DNA of 64,000 nucleotides. It comes from Ligula intestinalis (lineage: Eukaryota; Platyhelminthes; Cestoda; Diphyllobothriidea; Diphyllobothriidae). This document shows, piece by piece, positions 57,301 through 64,000 of the stretch. How positions within the stretch are numbered: the first letter of the stretch is position 1; each line of letters opens with the position of its first letter. The position numbers and the translations under genes are program-made. The notes beneath the pieces were generated by a model, which made no database searches, was not told the DNA's origin, and saw nothing but the letters and a program-made list of their open reading frames with translations. The DNA lies in assembly GCA_036362985.1 (NCBI GenBank), contig JAYGXS010000003.1, positions 80,004,447 to 80,068,446 of the forward strand. The letters run 5' to 3'.

Positions 57301-57903
57301 AGGCTAGATGGGTGGAATAGGAGAAGGTGCAATAAGTGCTGCGCACGTTGTTCCTCTGTAAGCTTATGCTCATCCAAGACACCAATGCTGCGCACTCTGC
57401 ATGGGACAGCCGGTTGACGCCTTTATTTGCACCAATGAAACCTACGAGATGGCTTTTGAAATAAAGTATCAAGCATTTATTCAGATGACCTCAATAGTGA
57501 AGGATAAACTGGCTGTTGCAATTACCTGATTCATCAGCTGCACCACAGGAGTTTAAGCAGACCGTTTTAGAGTCAACGCAATTTGGACCTAACCGAGGGG
57601 ATGAGTCTTCTCCGCAGCTCACGAGAACGAAATGTCCATTCACAGAGAGCTGTCCTTGCTGCAGAATGAGGCGCATACACTACTGGTACCGTTTTTTTTC
57701 AATTAAAATGTTTTTTTGTCACTTTCAAGGTTATCCTCGCGGAACACAAGAACACCGATGAGGTTTACGCGGTGAAGGTACTGAAGAAGGACATTGTCAT
57801 TCAGGAGGACGACATCGAATGCACAATGATTGAAAAGCGTGTGCTGGCCCTCCAACAGAAGCCGCCCTTTCTCGTACAGCTGCATTCCTGCTTCCAGACC
57901 ATG
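33321..57903 (+). CDS. PRKC: conventional protein kinase C, 5' eight exons (gene continues past window)
   Basis: Conventional PKCs are Ser/Thr kinases recruited to membranes by diacylglycerol (C1) and Ca2+ (C2). Exons: 33321-33490, 33525-33639, 33672-33780, 33815-33943, 34282-34438, 36619-36850, 37804-37926 and 57730-57903, giving 403 codons with consistent phases. An in-frame TGA at 33,303 supports the ATG at 33,321. Pseudosubstrate: residues 18-30, with Ala24 in the phospho-acceptor place. C1A: His36 to Cys85. C1B: His100 to Cys149; both keep all zinc-binding His/Cys. C2: about 155-285, with Asp185, 191, 244, 246 and 252 in the Ca2+ positions ([26 protein letters not shown]), hence conventional type. 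Kinase start: GRGSFGKV at 340-346 and ATP-binding Lys361 (YAVKVLKK). The remaining catalytic domain and tail lie downstream. Assignment to the alpha/beta class is firm; orthology to one vertebrate isoform is not implied. Confidence 0.95.
33491..33524 (+). other. 34-bp PKC intron 1 (inside C1A)
   Basis: Runs GTAATACACA to CTCAAAACAG. It splits the Trp codon TG|G of FIWGF, and removal restores the C1A domain exactly. Confidence 0.9.
33640..33671 (+). other. 32-bp PKC intron 2 (between C1A and C1B)
   Basis: Runs GTAATCTGTA to ATTTTTTAG, phase 0. It lies in the hinge between the two zinc fingers. Confidence 0.85.
33781..33814 (+). other. 34-bp PKC intron 3 (inside C1B)
   Basis: Runs GTAAAGCTGC to TTTTTTGTAG, phase 1. 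Splicing gives [13 protein letters not shown], keeping the Cys-x2-Cys spacing of C1B. Confidence 0.87.
33944..34281 (+). other. PKC intron 4, 338 bp
   Basis: The donor is GTATGG and the acceptor TTATTTTGCAG; a Val codon is split G|TA. A/T-rich, no element seen. Confidence 0.85.
34439..36618 (+). other. PKC intron 5, 2.2 kb
   Basis: The donor is GTGGGT and the acceptor AAATTGTAG; an Ile codon is split AT|T within C2. It holds an 18-bp direct duplication at about 35,109-35,142 (ATTTTGCACCCTGTTT twice) and sequence of the foldback family at 35,735-36,110. The rest is unrecognised A/T-rich DNA. Confidence 0.75.
35735..36110. repeat. partial copy of the foldback-element family
   Basis: Shares blocks with 13,469-14,663 and 47,825-48,570, such as CTCATGAAATGTCAACCGAA and GATATCTTTCCGTTTTAAAA. 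Ends are unclear and the copy looks truncated. Confidence 0.4.
36851..37803 (+). other. PKC intron 6, 953 bp
   Basis: The donor is GTGAGT and the acceptor TGCATTTAG, phase 0. About a third is the inverted-repeat element at 37,070-37,384. Confidence 0.85.
37070..37384. mobile_element. inverted-repeat (foldback/MITE-like) element in PKC intron 6
   Basis: Arms of about 110 bp are inverted: left ATATCAAGGAAAAAAATAGC, then GGAAATTATTAGGTGCATG and ATTTCGATGAACATTTTCGT; the right arm is their complement ending near 37,384. A unique core of about 90 bp separates them. The arms differ at roughly one base in ten. No coding capacity. Confidence 0.78.
39307..39650 (+). mobile_element. truncated DNA transposon remnant, CAGG-TGTCCC ends
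   Basis: The left end CAGGATGTCCCAAAAATGTA and the following TTGGTGTTTATTATAATTTT match the element at 54,068-54,461. The + strand also reads [10 protein letters not shown] then stop, like the terminal HFEN-type end of some IS630/Tc1/mariner-class transposases. The right terminal repeat is incomplete. Confidence 0.55.
40030..40720 (-). mobile_element. Penelope-like element remnant with GIY-YIG endonuclease, copy 1
   Basis: The - strand gives CIPCLSCPC, a frame change, then [19 protein letters not shown] and [16 protein letters not shown]. This is the Y.G.T.R.L..R..EH pattern of the GIY-YIG endonuclease of Penelope-like elements. It is related along its length to 49,575-50,215. Stops and shifts make it a pseudogene. 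The reverse transcriptase part was not found. Confidence 0.6.
40905..40975 (+). repeat. Penelope-like terminal motif copy
   Basis: ATCTGACGATGGACTCCTAT, then GAGAGTTCGAAAACTCAGGG and TAATAAA, is an inverted match to the motif at 40,041-40,115. The GIY-YIG remnant is therefore bracketed by inverted end motifs. Confidence 0.5.
41160..42900. repeat. cluster of tRNA-derived repeats (family 1)
   Basis: At least five copies or partial copies: 41,160-41,460 (-), 41,465-41,760 (+), 41,850-41,965 (partial), 42,530-42,775 (-) and 42,785-42,900 (-, partial). Each shows the GTTGACCCAAT.GTGAAAAA block, a tRNA-like core with weak boxes (for example GGATTCAAACTCACACC, GAGTCGAACCCACAG) and the GGAATCCACCA arm. 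The assembly gap at 42,480 falls within the cluster. Confidence 0.7.
42480..42489. other. assembly gap (10 N) flanked by a duplicated segment
   Basis: Ten N. CTTTATGACTTCCTCCCAAT and AGCGTGGCCAAATATATCTT occur both just before (from 42,405) and just after (from 42,490) the gap. The intact-looking duplication suggests an unmerged overlap rather than missing DNA. Confidence 0.95.
44820..45487. mobile_element. 668-bp inverted-repeat element with near-identical arms
   Basis: The left arm TAAAGATAGCAATAACAGCA, then AGATTTATTGGATCCATGGC, is matched by the complement on the right, ending ATTGCTATCTTTA. Arms are about 135 bp and differ at only a few bases, so this is one of the younger insertions here. 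A related arm-like piece lies at 47,590-47,700. No coding region recognised. Confidence 0.75.
45505..45850. repeat. partial copy of the foldback-element family
   Basis: Shares TTTTATGGAAAGCGTGCA-like and AATTGCCGAATGATTTTGAA blocks with 13,650-14,060 and 47,860-48,010. Confidence 0.45.
47590..47700. repeat. single-arm copy related to the 44,820-45,487 element
   Basis: ATGGATCCATTAATTTTGAG, then GTGCTCTTCAGTTGCTATTT and AATTGAATTCATGCAGAAAA, correspond to the arm of the larger element. The partner arm is absent. Confidence 0.5.
47825..48570. repeat. copy of the foldback-element family
   Basis: TTTATAGAAAACATGCAAAT, then GTATCTTTCGGTTTAAAAAA and GGTTTCCAAACCACATGCTG, match the element at 13,469-14,663. 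The right end, AATTTCGGTGACATTTCATC, resembles its terminal repeat. Confidence 0.5.
49575..50215 (-). mobile_element. Penelope-like element remnant with GIY-YIG endonuclease, copy 2
   Basis: On the - strand: [15 protein letters not shown], a stop, then [19 protein letters not shown]. After a one-base shift come [20 protein letters not shown] and [16 protein letters not shown]. This is a fuller copy than that at 40,030, and the frame breaks show it is inactive. The terminal motif lies at 49,583-49,665. No RT part was found at higher coordinates. Confidence 0.65.
50940..53945 (-). mobile_element. CR1-like non-LTR retrotransposon, near full length but frame-broken
   Basis: In order on the - strand: endonuclease ([19 protein letters not shown] near 53,900; [17 protein letters not shown] near 53,610; [12 protein letters not shown] near 53,520; [12 protein letters not shown] near 53,360; GLSDH near 53,300); linker ([16 protein letters not shown]); RT ([16 protein letters not shown] near 52,610; [37 protein letters not shown]; catalytic FADDVKLW near 51,950); and C-terminus ([16 protein letters not shown] near 51,610 to WNTLP near 51,240). 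The reading frame switches several times. The 3' region ends near 50,940 with the AATAGGC/CCTATT stem motif. The 5' end, including any ORF1, is missing. The active-site residues are intact, but the shifts make it inactive. Confidence 0.88.
54068..54461 (-). mobile_element. 394-bp TA-flanked DNA transposon remnant with transposase tail
   Basis: The terminal repeats CAGGGTGTTCCAAAAAATGT and GTATGCATTTTTGGGACACC-CTG are inverted, continuing as TTGGTGTTTATTATAATTTT and its complement. TA lies on both sides (54,066-67 and 54,462-63). The - strand interior reads [20 protein letters not shown], two residues and a stop, like the extreme C-terminus of a group of IS630/Tc1/mariner-class transposases. 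The rest of the enzyme is deleted. Confidence 0.68.
54815..55470. repeat. direct repeat, copy A
   Basis: Pairs with 56,275-56,900 in the same orientation: GGCTGGTTTCCCAGCTCGTC and ATACAGAACTGTTTCGGGCT against AGCTGGTTCCCCAGTTTGTC and ATACAGAACTGTTTCGGGCT. A piece also occurs near 6,092. Family unknown. Confidence 0.5.
56275..56900. repeat. direct repeat, copy B
   Basis: Counterpart of 54,815-55,470, offset by about 1.5 kb. Both include a stretch near the end that reads AACCCTGACTACCCAC or AACCCTGACCACCCGC. No coding assignment. Confidence 0.5.
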
Positions 57904-58904
57904 GTTAGTCCCTTTACACTCATTTAGACCATTTTTACCCGGCCTTTGAATATCTTTTCTGGTTTATACGGCGCGTTTTCGATTGCAAAGAACCGACCGA
58001 AACACCCTCCGGCTAAACTAAGGCAGTATCACCGTCGGTAACGGGCGGGAAAACAACAAAGTAACCGCGATTTCTGTTGCGCACTACTTTGTGGTATGTC
58101 CTGCTGGAATGCGCAACACCCTCACTCCCTTCAGAATCTGCGGCGTTTAGTTTTTCGGTGGACGGACATTTCTCCATGTTTGGGGGAAGTTTAACGTGAC
58201 GAGGAATTGTGTCCCGAACCACCGACTGAACACATAGTAGAAACAGCTGAGGGATGGCAACGGTGTGTCTACGCCATACACTCACATACACAACGGTTAA
58301 TTTCAACAAAGATACATCTTAAAACAGACTTTTCCCATTTTAAATACATATGAACTGCGCTTTTATTGAAAGGTACCAGCGTTTAAAATTCCATTATCCT
58401 ACTGTAGATCGTCTTACGACATAGCTAGGAGGAGGAGGTACTTGCAGCAGTTAAATTTTCTCCAAGATGTCATTTGTAGCAACAAATTTGACATGGGAGA
58501 TTTGTTGAATTGAGATTCATATCTGACAGAAAGGAAATTGGCCATTATTTGAGAAACAGATTCATTACTCTTCATCAGTTAGCTAATGATGAACGCAAAC
58601 AGATCTGCGAAGAGGTTTCCATTTCGTCCAAAGGGTGGCCTAAAACGAACTCGAAAGAAAAGTTAACTTGTCAGTGTCTCGGACCGAGATCGTTTGGTTT
58701 TTGATGTGACTGATTAGCATGGATTCTTAAAGCCAAGCTCTTCTTTGCTAGCATATTTGAAAAGACGATTTCCGATGTGGGTCACGAAGAAGAAGACACG
58801 CTCACCGGGACAAGGCATTTATTCTTCTGCCTTTTTGAGTTAACATTCTATGATGATGGCCCCGAAAGGAAATCCGAAACGTCAGGCTAATAAAGTTATT
58901 TTTT

Positions 58905-59285
58905 GAGTTTACTGAATTGTGAAAAAACTCGAGGCCTTCGGAGATATTTGAACCCGCAAATATACCAAACCTCCGAATAATTAAGCCAGCATAGTAGTCA
59001 TTCTGGTGGATTCTAGATGATTGCTTAAGAAATCCTGCTTGAGCAGTCAGCTTGCTGTTCCGGATTGGTGGATTCTATATGAGCGGTAAAAATGGGCGGG
59101 TAAAATCGGTCCAAGTGTGCTTAATTCATGGCACAAGGTGGGACGTTTGTAGCTCAAGTGGTTAGAGCGTTGGCGTCCGGTAAAGGCCTTCTCTACTATG
59201 CCTGTTCAAATCCTGCCGAACGCCTCGAGTTTTTTCACAATTGGGTCAGCTTAAATAAAGCAAATCTGCCAAACCTTCTAATAGA
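58905..59285 (+). repeat. tRNA-derived repeats (family 1): truncated - copy followed by a complete + copy
   Basis: The + copy shows the whole unit: arm TGGTGGATTCTAGATGATTG from 58,998; then the tRNA-like core 59,148-59,226 (TAGCTCAAGTGGTTAGAGCG and GTTCAAATCCTGCC); then the tail TTTTTTCACAATTGGGTCAG to about 59,285. A short inverted piece (GTGAAAAAACTCGAGGCCTT, with GATATTTGAACCCGC) precedes it from 58,918. Confidence 0.75.
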
Positions 59286-60757
59286 GTTATTTTTCCAATG
59301 ATCTTCGCTCCTTCGCGATGCTTTTGGTCAGAGACGGCTGTGCAATTATTTTCCTTTTATCGGGCAGCCTTCAGACGCTAATTATGAACTAAAAATGCTG
59401 GACGCTTACTGTAGCTGCATCTACTGCGGTTGTGCTGCTTTTGCTCTACTCTGATTTCATACCTGCTATTGTCTCTGGCGATGGATCTGCGACAGGTTTC
59501 GAAGAATCAGGCGAATAAAATGCCTGTCCTAGAAATCATATCTGCTTCTTCTCATGCCTATTCTTTTTCGTTGTGCAGGTTTATTGAAAACAATAGTACC
59601 ATCATTAGCCAGCATATTTCATATTTGGCACTGTAGGTCTGTACGTAGTACCCTCGGCAAAGTTGCTGGCGCAGCCTCAAGTAAAAGATGTTTGGCACCT
59701 GATGGAATAGCTCGGTCCTTATGAGAGTCATAATGGCCTGCGAAAAGCCCTTGATCTGTGTCGGCAATTGCATCCATATCCAGATGCGATCTTTAGTGCA
59801 TTTCTTGTCGTTGGTGTGAGGCGACTGAGAGCGTAACGCGAAGGTAGGATAGACGGCGCGCCAATCAATTTAACTATCAACTAATTCACACGCAAAGCAC
59901 CAATTCTGCATCCCGCTCTGCGGCAGACGTCTTCGCTTGCTACGGTCGATTTGTCCTTGGCCGTGCTTACATCCTTTTTCTTTCGAAGGAACAGTCTAGT
60001 GTGAAGCTACTTCTCCCTCTCTCTTTCATGTTCGACTTGTCCGATTGCAAAAAAATATTTTGCATGGCCGAGTTATGATGAGTTGATAATGCCGAATAGA
60101 GTAAGTAAGGTTTGTAACACTTAAGAGTAGCGGCAAAACGTTCTTTTAACGCCTTTCCTATATTTTATTCAAAATCAGGGACGTTCAATGGTCACTCGCT
60201 GCTTGAATGCTATAACAATGATCATAGTCAGAGTAAAAGACGCTTCTTCCTTACTGGCAGTTAAATAGGAATTCCACGCATGGACATGTGGTAGTCCTTT
60301 GTCAAAATTCTTTTAATTTACAACTATGTCGTTTTTTTATTTGTACACAAATTCCTAGACTAATTCTAGCTATTACGCCTTTTGGTAACTTGAATTTTTT
60401 TAACCTTTTGTTTAATTTGGTAAACAACCGTTTGCCGCGACACTTGAACTGGTTTGCATTTTGAATCAATAGCGGACATTTTGCTCTTATTGTTCTTCTT
60501 CGCTAGACCGAGTACGTATTCATTTTCTGCGCATCCAGGGTATTGGACTCAGCTTTGCTTGACGTGTTCTGTACGTACGATCGCATAATCGATTGCCTTT
60601 CTCAAATAGCCAAAAAAGCACTGTTTAACCTTGTTCACTACCGTTCCCGAGCAAAATTTAGGTCGTCTTAACATTTTCTCGCCATTGGAGGATTGAGGAG
60701 AGTGAGAGAGAGAGCGTGTGCGTATGCGTTAGATGCTGTGCAAGGTTTCCTTCCGTA

Positions 60758-61321
60758 CAGTAGTCACCGGCTATTAAGTTCACCTTGGGCCCAGACCAAA
60801 TTGGGCTTAATAAGTGGTGGGCGCACTAACCGGACAGTCCTAGTTTTTGATTAGCAAACGCAGGATAGGCACTATACATTACAAACGTACTGTATTATGT
60901 GAATAGCTTAGTTATGTACAAGAAAATAATAGTGTTTGTCTGTATATTACGTAATAACAAAAACAAAAAATAATTTGCAACACGTTTAAAAAAAGCGGTC
61001 TAGTGTTAGTTGTTTTGGAGGAAACTTCCCTCGCAAGTGCTCTTTGATGTCCTTTTCCAGGCACCAGAAATCGTCGAATTTTGTGAAATCTGATGCCTGT
61101 TGACCACGTTGTTTTGCATAAGACCGGCGCGCGCAGGGAGATGAGAATCTCACTCTATCCTGTCGGCAAATTGGGCTTTGTAGCCGGCGACTGGGCTTAT
61201 TAGCCGGCGACTGGGCTTATTAGCCGGCGGATTTTTCTATGTAAAATTCCGTCCCAAGCTGATTTGAGCTTAATACGCGGCTGGGCCTATTAACCGTGGG
61301 CTTAATAACCGGCGACTACTG
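60758..61321. mobile_element. 564-bp TA-flanked inverted-repeat element with internal copies of its end
   Basis: The left end CAGTAGTCACCGGCTATTAA pairs with the right end, complement CAGTAGTCGCCGGTTATTAA. TA lies at 60,756-57 and 61,322-23. Internally, a 20-bp unit, TGGGCTTATTAGCCGGCGAC, occurs three times head to tail at 61,172-61,230. It is a near copy of the terminal GGGCTTAATAACCGGCGACT. The ends recall the pogo/Tigger style (CAGTA...), which is only a suggestion. No transposase is present. Confidence 0.75.
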
Positions 61322-61719
61322 TATTGAAAAAAAGGCCAACTAGTAATCAGTGGCAAGGGGACGAACGGTTAACGTTAGTACTTACGACGATTTAGCTTTC
61401 GCGAAACAGAACCGGTGTGGTGGACAGCATTTCCGATGTTTCTACTTTATCAAGGTCATTGTCGCTGCGTTCCGTAGACAAATGCCTAATTTCATTGCTA
61501 GGTTTCCTTACTTGCTTCCCCTGTAAAATACCATTCCAGCGGATATGGTAAAATCAAGAACTTCGCAGGATCACGTTAATTGGGAGCACATACTTTCTAT
61601 AAATTAACTGAAAAGAAGAAAATGGGATCGCTGGAACAAGAATTTTATTCGCCTATCTCTTCCAAATCCGTAGCGGATTCATCATCAGAGACAAACAACA
61701 GAAACGAGTAATGCATGCA

Positions 61720-63045
61720 CCTGGGGTGGGAATATTTATGCGGTACAGTCGCTATGCCACTCTATACTTAGAACAATTCACGGCTCACACTGTTGCCCGC
61801 TTGTGCGCTAATTGCCGGCGTGCGGGTCGTGAACTGTTGAACTTTCATCACCTGTGCTGGATTGGACGTGATCATTGCTCGGCCATCTGGCTCCCTGGCA
61901 GTGACTAGGATTATAGTTAGTTGCGCACCTGGGACTTGCATGTTTTAGTAAAACCCAACTTCAGGGCTCTTAACTCTGTGCTTCCCCCACCCAGTTTTCG
62001 ACTGACGAGGAAGCTCTCGGCTGCCTGACTGACTGATGGTCTAAAGTTTGCCTTACTGCCGCTGCTTCTCTCACCGACTTTCTCTTATCCCATTTTCTGT
62101 GTGTGCATGAAGACTTGCGACTGTGTCGCCATTTCACACAACAAACGGCTGCTTGTCGGTGGGCTTAAATGGGAACTACGCAGCACATGTTCTTGCGTGG
62201 CATCCGACTACTGAACATACGCAAAGAACAAAAGACGGTCGGCCGCGTGGGCTGCCCTCACCACCGGCTGATTGAGGAGTGTGTGCGTAAGATGCGGTTC
62301 AAGTTGTTCGTCAGTATTGAAGAACTGCACGCACACTGCGTGGAACATACGATGGACCTTACGACGATCAGCCGTTCGCAGAGATGGCAAGTTGCGAACC
62401 AGAATCAATGAGGTTGACATGATTTCCGATGTTGGTATTGTATCGAGGTAATCGTGGCAGGTCATCAAGACAGTAGAAATGGGTACAGTCGCTCCGCTAC
62501 TATATACGTATGACAACTAACAGCTCCCACTGTGGAGGATGGTAGCCCGCTTATGCGCTAATTGCCTGATCGACGGCATGCGGTCAGTGATCCGATGAAC
62601 CTTCTTCAGCCTTGCTGGAATTGGGCGCGATGACTTCTCGGCCATCTGGCTGCCTGGCGCTGAATCCAATTCTTGTTCTAGCGATCACATTTACTAATCT
62701 TCTCAGTTGTTCACTTTCATTGGAAATACATCAATTGCTTTAGTAAAAACAAACTTCAGGACTTTTAGCCCTATGCTTCCGATCGTACTGTGTTAATCCC
62801 CCCACCCACATTTCAATTTGATTGACTCGCCGTTTGAAGTTTGTCTAATTCCAAGTTGGTCTTACTGCTGCTTCTCGTACAGACTTTCTATTCCTTTCTC
62901 GCTGTGCGTGAATGAAGACTTGCGGGTGCGCCCTGGATTCGCAAAACAAACAAGCACTGCTGTTTGGCAACGGCAGCGGGCTTAAATGAAAACTGCGCAG
63001 CACATGTTCTTGAGGGGCATCCGACTACTGAAAATGCGATAAGAT
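61720..63045. repeat. diverged tandem duplication, about 740-820 bp apart
   Basis: Unit 1 is 61,720-62,240 and unit 2 is 62,475-63,045. Shared stretches include CTCGGCCATCTGGCT and CAGCACATGTTCTTG with GGCATCCGACTACTGA. Unit 1 is preceded by a Penelope-like end motif (61,635-61,705, -), so the unit may be part of such an element. No coding part recognised. Confidence 0.55.
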
Positions 63046-64000
63046 CGTTTCTCACTGGGGAAGAACCTAATGCAGCGATAGTTCTGTTTTGGACGTGGCC
63101 GATTTCAAGCACGATTTTGCGTGCCAATGCTGTGCTGCGATGATAATGTCTGATAGCGTGAGTGGGGTTTATAGTATTTAGATTTTAAGACGAACCTGGT
63201 GGCCGCATATAGCCTTCTTGCTGTTCGTCTTTAAAACCAGGGACATCAGCCATTAAAACGGTTACAGGATACTTTACTGCTTTTAAAACGATCTAAGCTG
63301 CAAACGCGGCAACAGTAGCTTATGTGGGCCCACTCATTAATTCCTAATCCCTGCATGTTTTCCTACGAAAACGAGTTTAATGTGTCGGGAATTAGGACAC
63401 ATAGTGGAATGTCCTTTAGTAAATCCTAAATGTATTTTTATTTTTCTGTATTTAGAAATGTTGTTGATTTATGTATGTAGATTTTTCTTATATGCATTAT
63501 CGCTTAACTTATTGTGGAAAAACCCGATTATCAAATTGCAGATTTCTGAAATTTCCCAAAAAATTGAAATGGTGGTTAGGAGGTCGTCTACTTCAACTTA
63601 TGTGAGGTCCAACTTACCGTTCTGGAGTTATATAAGTATAGTCCGCGGCGCGAAGCGCCGCGCACACCTTCAATTTACATGCGGAACAGCTTACTCCCAG
63701 CGGCTGCGAGAAGAAACTTCGACTACATTGTTTTCACTTTACACTTATTTCTAAAAATTTTCTTCTCTGCCTATCCTATTTCACCACCACTCAAAATTCT
63801 CTAAGCACCATTTTTGCTGGACAAAATGCTGGAGCTAGGAGTATATGAGTGTGCCTATGTAAGCTTCTTTTACCGCAAACGCTTCCAACTTACTAGCAAT
63901 TGAATCGGAATTCCACGCGTAGACGAACTGCCTAGCTTTTTCTACCACCTTACCCGAGCAAACCTTCGGTTGTCTTAACACTTTTTTCGCCATCGGTGGA

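Larger units (their letters stand above)
37927..57729 (+). other. PKC intron 7, 19.8 kb, transposon-rich
   Basis: The donor GTGAGT directly follows the Lys of GSFGK. The acceptor CTTTCAAG precedes GTT (Val). The intron thus splits the glycine-rich ATP loop. Identified contents are listed separately. Stretches without a recognisable element: 37,960-39,300, 43,000-44,810, 45,960-47,580, 48,600-49,560, 50,260-50,930 and 55,480-56,270. Confidence 0.85.
57904..64000 (+). other. start of PKC intron 8, at least 6.1 kb
   Basis: It begins GTTAGT after SCFQTM. The next expected exon (the RLYFVMEY-like part of the kinase) is not found before the window end. Recognised content: Penelope-like end motifs (58,846; 59,460; 61,635), tRNA-derived repeats (58,905-59,285), an inverted-repeat element (60,758-61,321) and a diverged duplication (61,720-63,045). 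Bases 63,840-64,000 resemble parts of 60,230-60,690. Confidence 0.7.

Noticed and set aside
59148..59226. tRNA gene on the + strand
   Set aside because: Same reasoning: it is the core of a complete family-1 repeat unit with weakened anticodon and T arms.
1..64000. CRISPR array, bacterial operon or plasmid content
   Set aside because: Spliceosomal introns and animal genes run across the window, and the direct repeats seen are minisatellite or transposon in nature.

Overview
This window is eukaryotic nuclear DNA. Its genes are split by spliceosomal GT-AG introns, and interspersed repeats fill most of the rest. I recognise parts of three conserved animal genes. Two of them carry introns of only 32-40 bp, while other introns run from about 1 to 20 kb. 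That mix, together with CR1-like LINEs, Penelope-like remnants and tRNA-derived short repeats, fits a parasitic flatworm. A repeat-rich tapeworm such as a diphyllobothriid is my best guess, but that is inference rather than something the sequence proves.

Layout. (1) 1-19,581, + strand: the 3' part of FIG4, the Sac-family phosphoinositide phosphatase. Eight exons keep reading frame and intron phase through to the stop codon, and one more 5' exon is possible. Its introns hold tRNA-derived repeats, a CR1 3' end, a minisatellite and nested inverted-repeat elements. (2) 19,582-25,011: intergenic, two tRNA-derived repeats and one dispersed repeat, otherwise unrecognised. (3) 25,012-25,509, - strand: the 5' part of TIMM23, a subunit of the mitochondrial inner-membrane translocase, in three exons separated by 40-bp and 34-bp introns. 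Its C-terminal exon was not found. (4) 25,510-33,320: intergenic, a graveyard of broken CR1-like fragments on both strands. (5) 33,321 to beyond the window end, + strand: a conventional protein kinase C. Eight exons cover the start codon, pseudosubstrate, C1A, C1B, a Ca2+-binding type C2 and the start of the kinase domain. Its first three introns are 34, 32 and 34 bp. Intron 7 is 19.8 kb, falls inside the glycine-rich loop and is packed with transposons: a near full-length CR1-like LINE, two Penelope-like GIY-YIG remnants, a tRNA-derived repeat cluster, several inverted-repeat elements and a 10-N assembly gap. The last visible intron (57,904 onward) holds more repeats, including a TA-flanked inverted-repeat element with internal copies of its own end.

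The three genes are unrelated housekeeping or signalling functions and do not form a pathway. FIG4 acts in PI(3,5)P2 turnover on endolysosomal membranes, TIMM23 in mitochondrial protein import, and conventional PKC in diacylglycerol/Ca2+ signalling. I saw no CRISPR array, operon, riboswitch or credible free-standing tRNA or rRNA gene. I also saw no convincing undescribed system. The most unusual structures are the micro-introns, the repeat units with a tRNA-like core in the middle, and the nested inverted-repeat elements.
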